Part shown: positions 17,251 to 26,026 of the stretch, one piece after another
How the letters are laid out: every line of letters begins with the position of its first letter
How positions within the stretch are numbered: the first letter of the stretch is position 1
Assembly (NCBI RefSeq): GCF_020194175.1
Contig: NZ_JADYVX010000033.1
Coordinates: 29,102 to 93,101 of the forward strand
DNA: 64,000 bases
Source of the DNA: Bradyrhizobium sp. BRP22
GTDB taxonomy: Bacteria; Pseudomonadota; Alphaproteobacteria; Rhizobiales; Xanthobacteraceae
Reading direction: 5' to 3'
The notes under the pieces: generated by a model
What the model saw: the letters and a program-made list of their open reading frames with translations, nothing else
Database searches by the model: none
What the model was told of the DNA's origin: nothing
Position numbers and translations under genes: made by a program

Positions 17251-18182
17251 GCGACTTCTCCCAAATCAGGCAGCACGCTTTCGATCTCCTGGCGATGCCG
17301 CTCGAGGAACAGCGGCAGCTTCAATGCGTGGCCGAGGCTCTCGACAGGTTCGTCGACGGCAAAGCCGGGAATGTCGGTGGCGATCTCGAACAGCACGCCG
17401 CCGGGCTCGCGGAAGTAGATCGAGCGGAAGTAGTTGCGATCCTTCTGCTCGGTCGGATGCAGGCCGTGGGCGGAGACCAGCTTCTGCGCCATCTGGCCCT
17501 GCTCCACATCGTCGGCCGCCCGGAACGCGATGTGGTGCACCGAGCCGCGACCCTGGCGGCCGCGCAGGAAGCCCCTGGCCTCGTAGATATCGACGATGCT
17601 GCCCTTGACGTCACCGGGAGCGGCGAAGCGGGTCACCAAGCCCTCACGCGCGACCTCGCGGAAGCCGAACACATCGGTGAGGATGGCCGCCGTCTTCGCT
17701 GCACTCTCGAGCAGCAAGGTCACACCCTGGAAGCCGCGGATCGCGTGCTCGGCCGGGACATCGCCATTGCTCCAGGCCGGCTCGTCCTCGGCGCCGGGAA
17801 TGCCGACCAGCGCCAGCGCCATGCCGTCGGGATCAGTGAACGGCAGGACGGTCTCGCCAAAGCGCTTTTCCAGCGGCTGGTGCGGAATGCCCTTCTCGAC
17901 GAAGCGCTGCACCCAGTAGCCGAGCGAGCGCGCCGGCACACGGAACGCGGTCTGATGGGTCTCGCCGACCCCGCGGCGGCCGGCCGGCGCGCCCTCCCAG
18001 GGGAAGAACGTCAGGATCGTGCCGGGATGGCCGACCTCGTCGCCGTAATAGAAGTGATAGGTCGTAGGATCGTCGAAATTGACGGTCTTCTTCACGAACC
18101 GCAGGCCGAGGTCGCGGATGTAAAAGTCGAAGTTCTTCAGTGGGTTGCCGGCTATGGCGGTGACATGATGGATACCTGACAT
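17247..18182 (-). CDS. mhqO: MhqO-type ring-cleaving dioxygenase (VOC superfamily)
   Basis: Predicted extradiol dioxygenase of hydroquinone/catechol-type compounds, 311 aa with two VOC modules. Metal-ligand candidates are His in MSGIHHVTAI, His in GSVHHIAFRA, and Glu in GVLFEIATD. The ATG at 18182 is chosen since proteins of this family start MSGIHHVT; the longer frame is discarded. First gene of the mhqO-mhqD pair and divergent from a LysR regulator with a dyad between them. Confidence 0.9.
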   Translation of the reverse strand: MSGIHHVTAIAGNPLKNFDFYIRDLGLRFVKKTVNFDDPTTYHFYYGDEVGHPGTILTFFPWEGAPAGRRGVGETHQTAFRVPARSLGYWVQRFVEKGIPHQPLEKRFGETVLPFTDPDGMALALVGIPGAEDEPAWSNGDVPAEHAIRGFQGVTLLLESAAKTAAILTDVFGFREVAREGLVTRFAAPGDVKGSIVDIYEARGFLRGRQGRGSVHHIAFRAADDVEQGQMAQKLVSAHGLHPTEQKDRNYFRSIYFREPGGVLFEIATDIPGFAVDEPVESLGHALKLPLFLERHRQEIESVLPDLGEVA

Positions 18183-18244
18183 GGTCTTGCCTCCTGAAAG
18201 TCCTGAGCCCGACCGGGCTCGTTGGGGCAAATATCGGCTCGCTA

Positions 18245-18257
18245 TGTTCTGAGAACA
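18245..18257. promoter_or_regulatory. Dyad operator between mhqO and LysR gene
   Basis: TGTTCTGAGAACA, perfect 6-bp arms around one base, 63 bp from the mhqO start and 49 bp from the LysR start. A good candidate for the LysR recognition site or another regulator of the divergent promoter. Confidence 0.55.
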
Positions 18258-18305
18258 ATCCATGCTTTTGTGACGCCTCTCTCTACGATTTGAGGACAAT
18301 CACCC

Positions 18306-19199
18306 ATGGACAAGATCGCGAGCTTGCGGGCCTTCGTGAAGGTCGTGGAGACCAGCAGTTTCGCCGAGGCTGGCCGGCAGCTTCGGCTCTCCCGCTCCGC
18401 CGTCAGCAAGTACGTGGCGGAGCTCGAAGAGAGCCTGGGCGTCCAGCTTCTCAACCGCACCACGCGCCATGTCTCCACCAATGAGAGCGGCCAGATGTAT
18501 TTCGAGCGCGCGCTCTCGATCCTGTCCGAACTCGACGCGGCGGATCAGGCGGTGTCGCAAGCGCAATCGGCGCCGCACGGACTGCTTCGCGTCAATGCGC
18601 CGATGTCGTTCGGCACGCTGCGGCTCGGCCCGGCGGTCGCGGACTTCATGGGCAAATATCCGAAGATCCAACTCCAGCTCGTCCTCAGCGACGATTTGCT
18701 CGACCCCGTGCAGGACGGCTTCGACGTCACCTTGCGGATCGCGGAGCTGGAGTCCTCGAGCCTGATCGCGCGCAGGATCGTGCCGATCGACCGCGTCGTG
18801 TGCGCCTCGCCGGACTATCTGGCGAAGCACGGCACGCCCATCCATCCGCGCGATCTCCGCGAGCACGCGGCGCTGACTTACGGCTTCCTGCTCACCGGCA
18901 ACCAATGGAAGCTGACGGGCGCGGATGGCGATCACTGGATCCAGCCGTCGTGGTCGCTGTGTGCGAACAACGCAGAGGTGCTGCGCGACGTGGCCGTGAG
19001 GGGACACGGCATCGCGCTGATCCCGACCTTCATCGCCGGCAACGCGCTCCGCACCGGCGCGCTGAAGACCATCCTCGCCGACTATCAAGCACCACCGCTG
19101 ACGCTCTATGCGATCTACCCGCCGACCCGACACCTCTCGGTGAAGGTGCGGCTGTTCATCGACTTCCTGGTCGAGCATTTCGGCGCGGTTGCGGATTAG
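18306..19199 (+). CDS. LysR-family transcriptional regulator
   Basis: 297 aa. N-terminal winged HTH (MDKIASLRAFVKVVETSSFA ... LSRSAVSKYVAELEESLGVQLL) and a C-terminal periplasmic-binding-like effector domain (about 90-290). Divergent from the mhqO-mhqD operon, so probably its regulator, possibly sensing quinones or aromatic electrophiles. The effector is inference from context. Confidence 0.93.
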   Translation: MDKIASLRAFVKVVETSSFAEAGRQLRLSRSAVSKYVAELEESLGVQLLNRTTRHVSTNESGQMYFERALSILSELDAADQAVSQAQSAPHGLLRVNAPMSFGTLRLGPAVADFMGKYPKIQLQLVLSDDLLDPVQDGFDVTLRIAELESSSLIARRIVPIDRVVCASPDYLAKHGTPIHPRDLREHAALTYGFLLTGNQWKLTGADGDHWIQPSWSLCANNAEVLRDVAVRGHGIALIPTFIAGNALRTGALKTILADYQAPPLTLYAIYPPTRHLSVKVRLFIDFLVEHFGAVAD

Positions 19200-19210
19200 T
19201 GCGTAACCCG

Positions 19211-19759
19211 TCAGCGCGGCAGATAATCCGCCGTGCTCAGCAGCGTGCCGTAGGATGATCCCAGCGCAGCCATGTAGGCGGCGTGGACCTGCGCGGCGGG
19301 AACGCTGACGCCGCCGAACGCGAGGTCGCGCGTCGCGCAGGCATCGTGCACGACGGTGGCCTTGTAGCCGAAGTCGGCGGCCGCCCGCGCTGTCGCATCG
19401 ATGCACATGTGACTCATCGCGCCGACGATCACGACGTCCTCGATTGCTCTTGCATCAAGGGCTTGCTTCAACGCCGTGTCGCGGAACGAGTTGGGAAAAT
19501 TCTTCACGATCACGGTCTCGCCTTCGGCCGGCTGGACGGAGGCATGGATCTGCGCGCCCGGCGATCCCGCGACGAAGAACGGCGCATCGGGGCGGGGAAA
19601 TTCATGCCTGATGTGAATGACCGGCTCGCCGCTGGCACGCGCGGCAGCGATGACACGCGCTGCATTGGCTGCGGCCGCATCGATCCCTACCAGCGGCAAT
19701 TTGCCGGACGCGAAATAGTCGTTCTGAAGATCGACAACGATGATCGCGCGCTTGCTCAT
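19211..19759 (-). CDS. Isochorismatase-family cysteine hydrolase
   Basis: 182 aa with the complete catalytic triad of the family: Asp in IIVVDLQNDYF, Lys in VIVKNFPNSF and Cys in GAMSHMCIDAT. Substrates in this family include isochorismate, nicotinamide and N-carbamoyl amides; none can be assigned. Divergent from the GlxA-type regulator at 19871, a common pairing suggesting control by it. Confidence 0.92.
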   Translation of the reverse strand: MSKRAIIVVDLQNDYFASGKLPLVGIDAAAANAARVIAAARASGEPVIHIRHEFPRPDAPFFVAGSPGAQIHASVQPAEGETVIVKNFPNSFRDTALKQALDARAIEDVVIVGAMSHMCIDATARAAADFGYKATVVHDACATRDLAFGGVSVPAAQVHAAYMAALGSSYGTLLSTADYLPR

Positions 19760-19870
19760 GGCCTGACCGTCCTTTCCGCGGATTGGTTTGCATCTTGCTG
19801 GACGAGCCTAGGCCCGCTATCGCATGGTGCAAATTGGCGATACCGACATAAAACGGGTTGATACCGACAC

Positions 19871-20854
19871 ATGACCGCCTCCCGCAGCTCAACCGAGATC
19901 GGACTGGTGCTCTATCCCGGCGCGCAGCTCGCCGCGATCCATGGCCTCACCGATCTGTTCGGCGTCGCCGACCGGATTGCGTCCGGGCATCGCAAGCGCA
20001 AGTCTGCGCTGTTGCGGGTCAGCCATTGGCAGCAGGCGGCGTCCGACAAGCCGCCGGTGCGGGTGTTCGACACCGCTCCGGATGGCAATGCGAAGGCAGC
20101 ACCTGCGGCGCTGATCCTGCCGCCGAGCCTGGGCGAGCCGCCGACGGCGGAGAAGGCGGCGCCTTTCGTGCGCTGGCTGCATCGCCATCACGAGGCCGGC
20201 GTCACGCTCGGCTCGGTCTGCGCCGGCGCCTTCCTGCTCGGCGAGACCGGGCTGCTGGCGGGACGGTCGGTGACGACGCACTGGGCCTATGCCGAGCAAT
20301 TCCAGAACCGTTTCCCGAACGCGCGCGTCGACATCGACCGGCTCATCATCGACGACGGCGACATCATCACCGCCGGCGGCGTGATGGCCTGGACCGATCT
20401 CGGCCTGAAGCTGGTCGACCGCCTTCTCGGGCCGACGGTGATGATCGAAACGGCGCGCCTGCTGCTGGTCGATCCGCCCGGACGCGAGCAGCGCTATTAC
20501 AGCGCGTTTGCGCCGAGACTGACCCATGGCGACAAGGCCGTGCTCAAGGTGCAGCACTGGCTGCAGGCGACCGGCGCCAGGGACATCGCGCTCGCAACGC
20601 TGGTCGCACGATCCGGGTTGGAAGAGCGCACCTTCCTGCGCCGCTTCCAGAAGGCGACGGGCCTGACGACGACTGAATATTGCCAGCGGCTGCGCGTTGG
20701 CAAGGCGCGCGAACTGCTGCAATTCGGCAAGCTGCCCGTCGACCGCGTCGCGTGGGACGTCGGCTATGGCGACGCGGGCGCGTTCAGGAAGGTATTCACC
20801 CGCATCACCGGCCTGACCCCGGGCGACTACCGCCGCCGCTTCAACGCGGAGTGA
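19871..20854 (+). CDS. GlxA-family regulator (DJ-1/PfpI domain + AraC HTH)
   Basis: 327 aa. The N-terminal class-I glutamine-amidotransferase-like domain (about 10-180) carries a Cys at the elbow (GSVCAGAFLLGETGLL). A C-terminal AraC-type double HTH follows (LATLVARSGLEERTFLRRFQ ... VDRVAWDVGYGDAGAFRKVF). Divergent from the cysteine hydrolase gene, which it may control. Confidence 0.94.
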   Translation: MTASRSSTEIGLVLYPGAQLAAIHGLTDLFGVADRIASGHRKRKSALLRVSHWQQAASDKPPVRVFDTAPDGNAKAAPAALILPPSLGEPPTAEKAAPFVRWLHRHHEAGVTLGSVCAGAFLLGETGLLAGRSVTTHWAYAEQFQNRFPNARVDIDRLIIDDGDIITAGGVMAWTDLGLKLVDRLLGPTVMIETARLLLVDPPGREQRYYSAFAPRLTHGDKAVLKVQHWLQATGARDIALATLVARSGLEERTFLRRFQKATGLTTTEYCQRLRVGKARELLQFGKLPVDRVAWDVGYGDAGAFRKVFTRITGLTPGDYRRRFNAE

Positions 20855-20861
20855 TGTTTGG

Positions 20862-20988
20862 CCCCCTCTCCCGCTTGCGGGAGAGGGCCGGGGTGAGGGT
20901 GCTTCCGCGATTCACGCTGTTCGAACAGGTGGAGAGAGCCCTCGCCCGGCGCTGCGCGCCGACCTCTCCCGCAAGCGGGAGAGGTGAA
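20862..20988. repeat. Dispersed repeat, CCCTCTCCCGCTTGCGGGAG family, full copy
   Basis: Starts with a 24-bp hairpin (CCCTCTCCCGC/GCGGGAGAGGG) and ends with its inverse (CTCTCCCGCAAGCGGGAGAG). It sits between convergent genes and is closely matched by the copy at 27262-27384, with shorter relatives at 40460 and 45183. Confidence 0.85.
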
Positions 20989-21001
20989 GAATGGTGTCGC
21001 A

Positions 21002-21976
21002 TCACACCAGAAACACCGTCGATCCCGTGGTCTTGCGGGCGGCGAGATCGGCATGCGCCTTGGCGGCGTCCTTGAGCGGATAGGTCTGGTTGATCTCGAT
21101 CTTGACCGCGCCTGATTTCACCACGTCGAACAGTTCGTTCGCCATCGCCACCAGGTTCTCGCGCTTGGCGCCATAGGTGTTCAGCGTCGGCCGGGTCACG
21201 TACAGCGAGCCCTTCTGTGCCAGGAGGCCGAGATTGAGCGGCTCGACGCTGCCGGAGGACTGGCCGAACAGCACCGCGACCCCGAGCGGCGCGAGGCAAT
21301 CCAGCGACTTAAGAAAGGTGTCCTTGCCGACGGAATCGTAGACGACAGGCACCAGATTGCCGCCAGTTAACTCCTTGACGCGGGCGACGAAGTCTTCGCG
21401 CGTGTAGACGATCGCGTGCGCGGTGCCGTGTTCTTTGGCGAGCTTCGCCTTCTCGTCGGTGGAGACCGTGCCGATCACGGTGGCGCCGAGATGCTTCGCC
21501 CATTGGCCGAGGATCAAGCCGACGCCGCCGGCCGCGGCATGCAGCAGGATGGTGTCGCCGCTCTTCACGCGATAGGTCTGGCGGATGAGGTACTGCACCG
21601 TCAGGCCCTTGAGCATCATCGCCGCGGCGGTCCTGTCGTCGATGCCATCGGGCAATTTGAGCAGACGGTCGGCGGGGATCAGCCGCTCCTCGGCATAGGC
21701 GCCGAGCGGCGAGCTGCCATAGGCGACGCGATCACCCGGCTTGACGTCGGTGACATCGGGCCCGACCTCCTCGATGATTCCCGCGCCCTCGCTGCCGAGG
21801 CCGCTCGGCAGCGGAACGTTGTAGACGCCCGCGCGGTTATAGATATCGACAAAGTTCAGGCCCACTGCCGTGTGACGAATCCGCGCTTCGCCAGGACCAG
21901 GCTTTCCGAGCTTGACCTCCTCCCATTTCAGAACCTCGGGACCACCGGCCTGATGAAAACGAAAGGCGTATGTCAT
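21002..21976 (-). CDS. NAD(P)H:quinone oxidoreductase (MDR superfamily, Qor-type)
   Basis: 324 aa zinc-independent medium-chain reductase. The N-terminal GroES-like domain (MTYAFRFHQAGGPEVLKWEE) is followed by a Rossmann domain with AAAGGVGLILGQWAKHLGA. There is no structural zinc Cys cluster. CAGGAG precedes the ATG. It reduces quinones by one or two electrons and may complement the mhq genes nearby, but no operon link is visible. Confidence 0.93.
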   Translation of the reverse strand: MTYAFRFHQAGGPEVLKWEEVKLGKPGPGEARIRHTAVGLNFVDIYNRAGVYNVPLPSGLGSEGAGIIEEVGPDVTDVKPGDRVAYGSSPLGAYAEERLIPADRLLKLPDGIDDRTAAAMMLKGLTVQYLIRQTYRVKSGDTILLHAAAGGVGLILGQWAKHLGATVIGTVSTDEKAKLAKEHGTAHAIVYTREDFVARVKELTGGNLVPVVYDSVGKDTFLKSLDCLAPLGVAVLFGQSSGSVEPLNLGLLAQKGSLYVTRPTLNTYGAKRENLVAMANELFDVVKSGAVKIEINQTYPLKDAAKAHADLAARKTTGSTVFLV

Positions 21977-22173
21977 GAGAAACTCCTGCAGCGCGGGACG
22001 GTTGTGAAAGTTGGGACGGGCGCGTTTTCGTGGCCGCAGACCATATCAGCGCGCCATACGGCGGCAAGCGGCGCCCGCGGTCATCTTGCCGTGAGCCCGC
22101 TGATGCAGCGCAAAATTTTTCCAATCAGATCAGACTCGACAGAGATAATCCAATCCTGCAGCGAATCACCGAG

Positions 22174-23163
22174 TCAGATCACCACGACGACCTTGCCGAG
22201 GGCACGCCGGTCGGCGAGGTGCTGGATCGCCTTGCCGCCGTCCTGCAACGGAAATTCGGCGCTGATGCCGGGCGAGAGCATGCCTTGCGCGTACCAGGCC
22301 TGGAGCGCGCGACGATTCTCGGCGACGCGTGAATCGTGCGACAGCGTGAACGTGCGCCAGTTGATCCCGAGCACATCGCAATTCTTCAAGAGCGGCAAGT
22401 TGAGCGGCAAGGATGGAATGCCGGCGGTGAAGCCGAGCACCAGATAGCGCCCGCCCTCAGCGATGCAGCGAATAGCGGCCTCCGAGAGCCATCCGCCGAC
22501 GGGATCGATGATCACATCGGCGCCGCGCGAACCGACCGCCTGCTTCAGCCGCGCAGCGAGCTCGCGACCATCTCCTGTAGTGTCGGCCGAATAGATCACC
22601 CCCTCGGCGGCGCCGTGCTGGCGAGCGAAGCCAAGCTTCTCCTCCGATGAAGCGGCGGCGACGACACGGGCACCGAGATTGCGCGCGACCTGCACGGCGG
22701 CAATGCCGACGCCTCCCGCAGCGCCCAGCACCAGCACGGTTTCGCCGGTTCGCACGCCGGCGCGGGTATGCAGCGCATAATAGGCCGTCTCGAATGTGAA
22801 CTGCATGACCGCGGCATCGACGAACGACATGCCGTCGGGAATCGGGCTGCAGCGCGTGGCGTCGACGGCGACGAACTCCGCCATGCCACCGGTTCCGGTC
22901 CGCGCGGCGACCCGGTCGCCGATACGCAGCGCAGTGACCTCCTGCCCCACAGCAGACACGACGCCGGCCACCTCGGCTCCGGGCGCGAAGGGCCGCGGCG
23001 TCTTGACCTGATAACGGTCCTGGATGGTGAGAAGGTCCGGATAGTTCACCCCGCACGCCTGCACCGCCACAAGCACCTGTCCGGGTGCGGGGACGGGCTC
23101 CGGCACATCGAGCAGCCGCAGGGTTTCGGGCCCGCCCGGCTCGCAACTCATCAATGCCCGCAT
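22174..23163 (-). CDS. NADPH:quinone oxidoreductase-like MDR protein
   Basis: 329 aa, starting MRALMSCEPGGPETLRLLDV. It contains AAGGVGIAAVQVARNLGA for the nucleotide and GVNYPDLLTIQDRYQ, typical of the quinone-reductase branch. GGAGG precedes the ATG at 23163; the longer frame to 23433 is antisense to the AraC gene and rejected. Divergent from the AraC regulator. Confidence 0.92.
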   Translation of the reverse strand: MRALMSCEPGGPETLRLLDVPEPVPAPGQVLVAVQACGVNYPDLLTIQDRYQVKTPRPFAPGAEVAGVVSAVGQEVTALRIGDRVAARTGTGGMAEFVAVDATRCSPIPDGMSFVDAAVMQFTFETAYYALHTRAGVRTGETVLVLGAAGGVGIAAVQVARNLGARVVAAASSEEKLGFARQHGAAEGVIYSADTTGDGRELAARLKQAVGSRGADVIIDPVGGWLSEAAIRCIAEGGRYLVLGFTAGIPSLPLNLPLLKNCDVLGINWRTFTLSHDSRVAENRRALQAWYAQGMLSPGISAEFPLQDGGKAIQHLADRRALGKVVVVI

Positions 23164-23300
23164 CAAATGTCCTCCGGCCTTTTCGGCGAGAATGAAAAGA
23201 AGTCCCGCACCCGCAATGACGAAAACGATCAGTTGCGTTGACCTTGCCTGCCACAGGAATGGTGGCGACGGAACCATCCCGGCGCTAACATGGCAATGCC

Positions 23301-24359
23301 ATGCCGGGAGCCTCTGCCGCAGTTCGATCACCGCACGCCGCGCCGTCGCGTTCGGCGATCGATTCCGGCTATGTCGGACTCGTGCTGAGCGGTGTCCGCG
23401 AGGCCGGCTTCGATATCGACCGGCTGCTGGCACGCGCCGGCATCGCGCCCGAGCAGTTCGAGAAGCCGGGCGCCCGGCTGCCGCAGGACCGGTTCGCCCG
23501 TCTGATCGCGATCCTGACCCGGGAGACGCGCGACGAGCTCTGGCTGTTGTGCAGCCGCCCGATCAAACCCGGCACCTTCCGCATGATGTGCCGGCTGTTG
23601 ATCCGCTGCACCAATCTGCGCGAAGCGATCCGGATCGGCTGCCAGTTCTACCATCTGGTCGCCGACGATTTCGTGGTGCGGCTGGCGGAGGGCCCGGACG
23701 ACGCTTCGCTCTATGTCACCGATACCATCGCCCAGCCGAACCGGCGGCGCATGGTCAATGGCGCGATCCTGCTGTTCGCCTACGGATTGATGTGCTGGCT
23801 GGTGGGCCGCAGGCTGCCGCTGATCACAGTTCATTACGTCTTCCCGGAAGAGCCGTTCAGCTCGGAGCTCGAGCCGTTCTACCGGGCGCCGATGCTGTTC
23901 GATCAGCCGCGCACGGAAATCCGCTTCGACGCCGAGTTGCTGGACCTGCCGATCATGCCCGACGAGGAGCGCCTGCGACGCTTTCTCGCCTCCATGCCCA
24001 ATGCGCTGCTGGTGCGCTACCGCGACGACAGCAGCATGGCGGAACGCGTGCGCGGCATTCTCCGCCGCAACCTCAAGCGTCCGCTGTCGTTCGAGGACAT
24101 TGCCGGGATGCTGGCGGTCTCGCCGCAGACGCTGCGCCGCCGCCTGCTCGAAGAGGAGGATTGCGGCTTTCAGGAAATCAAGGACCGGCTGCGGCGCGAC
24201 CTCGCCACGCACCTGCTGCAGAAGTCCCGATTGCCGCTGGAAGAAATTGCGGTCTCGCTGGGCTTCTCCGAGCTCAGCACCTTCCATCGGGCGTTCAGGC
24301 GCTGGACCGGCGTGACGCCGGGCGAGTTCCGCGAGCGCCGCGGCTCGCTCGCAAAATAG
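23301..24359 (+). CDS. AraC-family transcriptional regulator (OruR/ArgR-like N-terminal domain)
   Basis: 352 aa. The N-terminal ligand-binding type domain (GYVGLVLSGVREAGFDIDRLL) and the C-terminal AraC HTH (RPLSFEDIAGMLAVSPQTLRRRL ... LPLEEIAVSLGFSELSTFHRAFRRWTG) are both complete. Flanked by a divergent oxidoreductase and a collinear acyl-CoA ligase; it probably controls fatty or aromatic acid use by these genes (inference). Confidence 0.93.
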   Translation: MPGASAAVRSPHAAPSRSAIDSGYVGLVLSGVREAGFDIDRLLARAGIAPEQFEKPGARLPQDRFARLIAILTRETRDELWLLCSRPIKPGTFRMMCRLLIRCTNLREAIRIGCQFYHLVADDFVVRLAEGPDDASLYVTDTIAQPNRRRMVNGAILLFAYGLMCWLVGRRLPLITVHYVFPEEPFSSELEPFYRAPMLFDQPRTEIRFDAELLDLPIMPDEERLRRFLASMPNALLVRYRDDSSMAERVRGILRRNLKRPLSFEDIAGMLAVSPQTLRRRLLEEEDCGFQEIKDRLRRDLATHLLQKSRLPLEEIAVSLGFSELSTFHRAFRRWTGVTPGEFRERRGSLAK

Positions 24360-24467
24360 AGCCGTCGGATTCCGCCAATCGGATTGGCACGCCCGGTCAT
24401 TCAATGATGCAGCCTTGATGCGGATAATCCCCGCAAGGCCGACGTCTTCGGCCATCACGGGGAAGAA

Positions 24468-25994
24468 ATGCCAATCCTGCGCCAATGGGCCGAACGTCAT
24501 CCCGACAAGACCGCCGCGCTCGTCGCCTTTTCCGACCAGGCAATTACCTATGGCGAGCTCGACCGCCGCGCCAATGCGGTCACGCAGCTCCTGATCTGGA
24601 TGGGGCTCGCAGCCGGCGACGGCATCGCGATCATGCTCGACAATGACCCCACCTATTTCGAGCTGATCTGGGGCGCGCGCCGCCACGGCGTCTACTACAC
24701 GCCCGTCAGCACGCATCTGAAGCCCGAAGAGGCGGCGTATATCGTGCGCGACAGCGGCGCAAAACTGTTCTTCGTCGCCTCGCGTTTTGCCGAAGCAGTC
24801 CAGGCGCTGCTCGCCGACAATCCGCACCGGTGCACGGTTTATGCAGTCGGCGGCGCATTGGACGGCAGTTTTGACTATGCCGCGGAGCTTGCCCGCTTCG
24901 ATCGCCTGATCGAGATACCCGACGGGCCGGTCGGCAAGGATTTCTTCTATTCCTCGGGCACAACTGGCAAGCCGAAGGGCATCAAGCAACCGCTGTTCGC
25001 CAACCTCCGCCAGGCCCAGGCCTCCGGCGACTGGGTGCGCGACAATTTCGGCTTCGCGGAGGATACGGTCTATCTCTCCCCGGCGCCGCTCTACCATGGC
25101 GCGCCGCTGCGCTTCACCATGCGCACGCTGGAGAGCGGCGGCACGGCCGTGATCATGAAAAAGTTCGTGGCCGAGCAGGCGCTGGCGGCGATCGAGCAAT
25201 ATCGCATCACTCACAGCCAGTGGGTGCCGACGATGTTCTTCCGCCTGCTCGCGTTGCCGGACGAGATACGCGGTCGCTACGATCTATCGTCGCATTGCTG
25301 CGCAATCCACGCCGCCGCGCCTTGCCCACCCGAACTCAAGGAGCAGATGATCGACTGGTGGGGGCCGATTGTCTGGGAATATTACGCCGGCTCGGAGCGC
25401 AACGGCGCTACCTGCATCTCGACCGCGGAATGGTTGACGCATCGCGGCTCGGTCGGGCGCGCCTGCGTCGGCAGCATCCATATCCTCGACGACGCGCAGA
25501 ACGAACTCGGCCCTGGCGAGATCGGCGACGTCTATTTCGACGGCCCGCAATTCGTCTACCACAACGATCCCGAGAAGACCGCGCGCTCGCGAAACGCCAA
25601 GGGCTGGTCGACGATCGGCGACGTCGGCTATCTCGACAAGGACGGTTACCTTTATCTGACCGACCGTCGCTCGCACATGATCATCTCCGGCGGCGTCAAT
25701 ATCTATCCCGCCGAGATCGAGAATCGCCTGGCGCTGCATCCTGACGTTGCCGATGTCGCCGTGTTCGGAATCCCCAATCCGGAATATGGCGAGGAGGTCA
25801 AGGCCGTGGTGCAGCTCAAAGAGCCGTCGAAGGCGTCACAGGCGCTTGTGGCTGAACTGATGGCGTTCTGCCGGGACGGCCTGTCGCACGTCAAGTGCCC
25901 ACGCTCGATCGATTTCGAGGCCGAGCTGCCGCGGCAGGAGAACGGCAAGTTGTTCAAGCACGTGCTGAAGCAGCGCTATCTGCAGCCGGCCTGA
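24468..25994 (+). CDS. Acyl-CoA synthetase (AMP-forming, ANL superfamily)
   Basis: 508 aa carboxylic-acid:CoA ligase. Motifs: YSSGTTGKPKGIKQPL (A3), EYYAGSERNG (A5), GDVGYLDKDGYLYLTDR (A7/A8) and catalytic Lys near the end (PRQENGKLFKHVLK). GGGGAAG precedes the ATG. Followed 32 bp later by a binding-protein gene, so activation and uptake of the same acid are plausible. Substrate unknown. Confidence 0.93.
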   Translation: MPILRQWAERHPDKTAALVAFSDQAITYGELDRRANAVTQLLIWMGLAAGDGIAIMLDNDPTYFELIWGARRHGVYYTPVSTHLKPEEAAYIVRDSGAKLFFVASRFAEAVQALLADNPHRCTVYAVGGALDGSFDYAAELARFDRLIEIPDGPVGKDFFYSSGTTGKPKGIKQPLFANLRQAQASGDWVRDNFGFAEDTVYLSPAPLYHGAPLRFTMRTLESGGTAVIMKKFVAEQALAAIEQYRITHSQWVPTMFFRLLALPDEIRGRYDLSSHCCAIHAAAPCPPELKEQMIDWWGPIVWEYYAGSERNGATCISTAEWLTHRGSVGRACVGSIHILDDAQNELGPGEIGDVYFDGPQFVYHNDPEKTARSRNAKGWSTIGDVGYLDKDGYLYLTDRRSHMIISGGVNIYPAEIENRLALHPDVADVAVFGIPNPEYGEEVKAVVQLKEPSKASQALVAELMAFCRDGLSHVKCPRSIDFEAELPRQENGKLFKHVLKQRYLQPA

Positions 25995-26026
25995 TCGGCG
26001 ATCATCAACGACAGAAGGGGAAGAGC

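Noticed and set aside
23328..25214. 628-codon minus-strand frame opposite AraC and acyl-CoA ligase genes
   Set aside because: Antisense shadow spanning two good genes and the gap between them.
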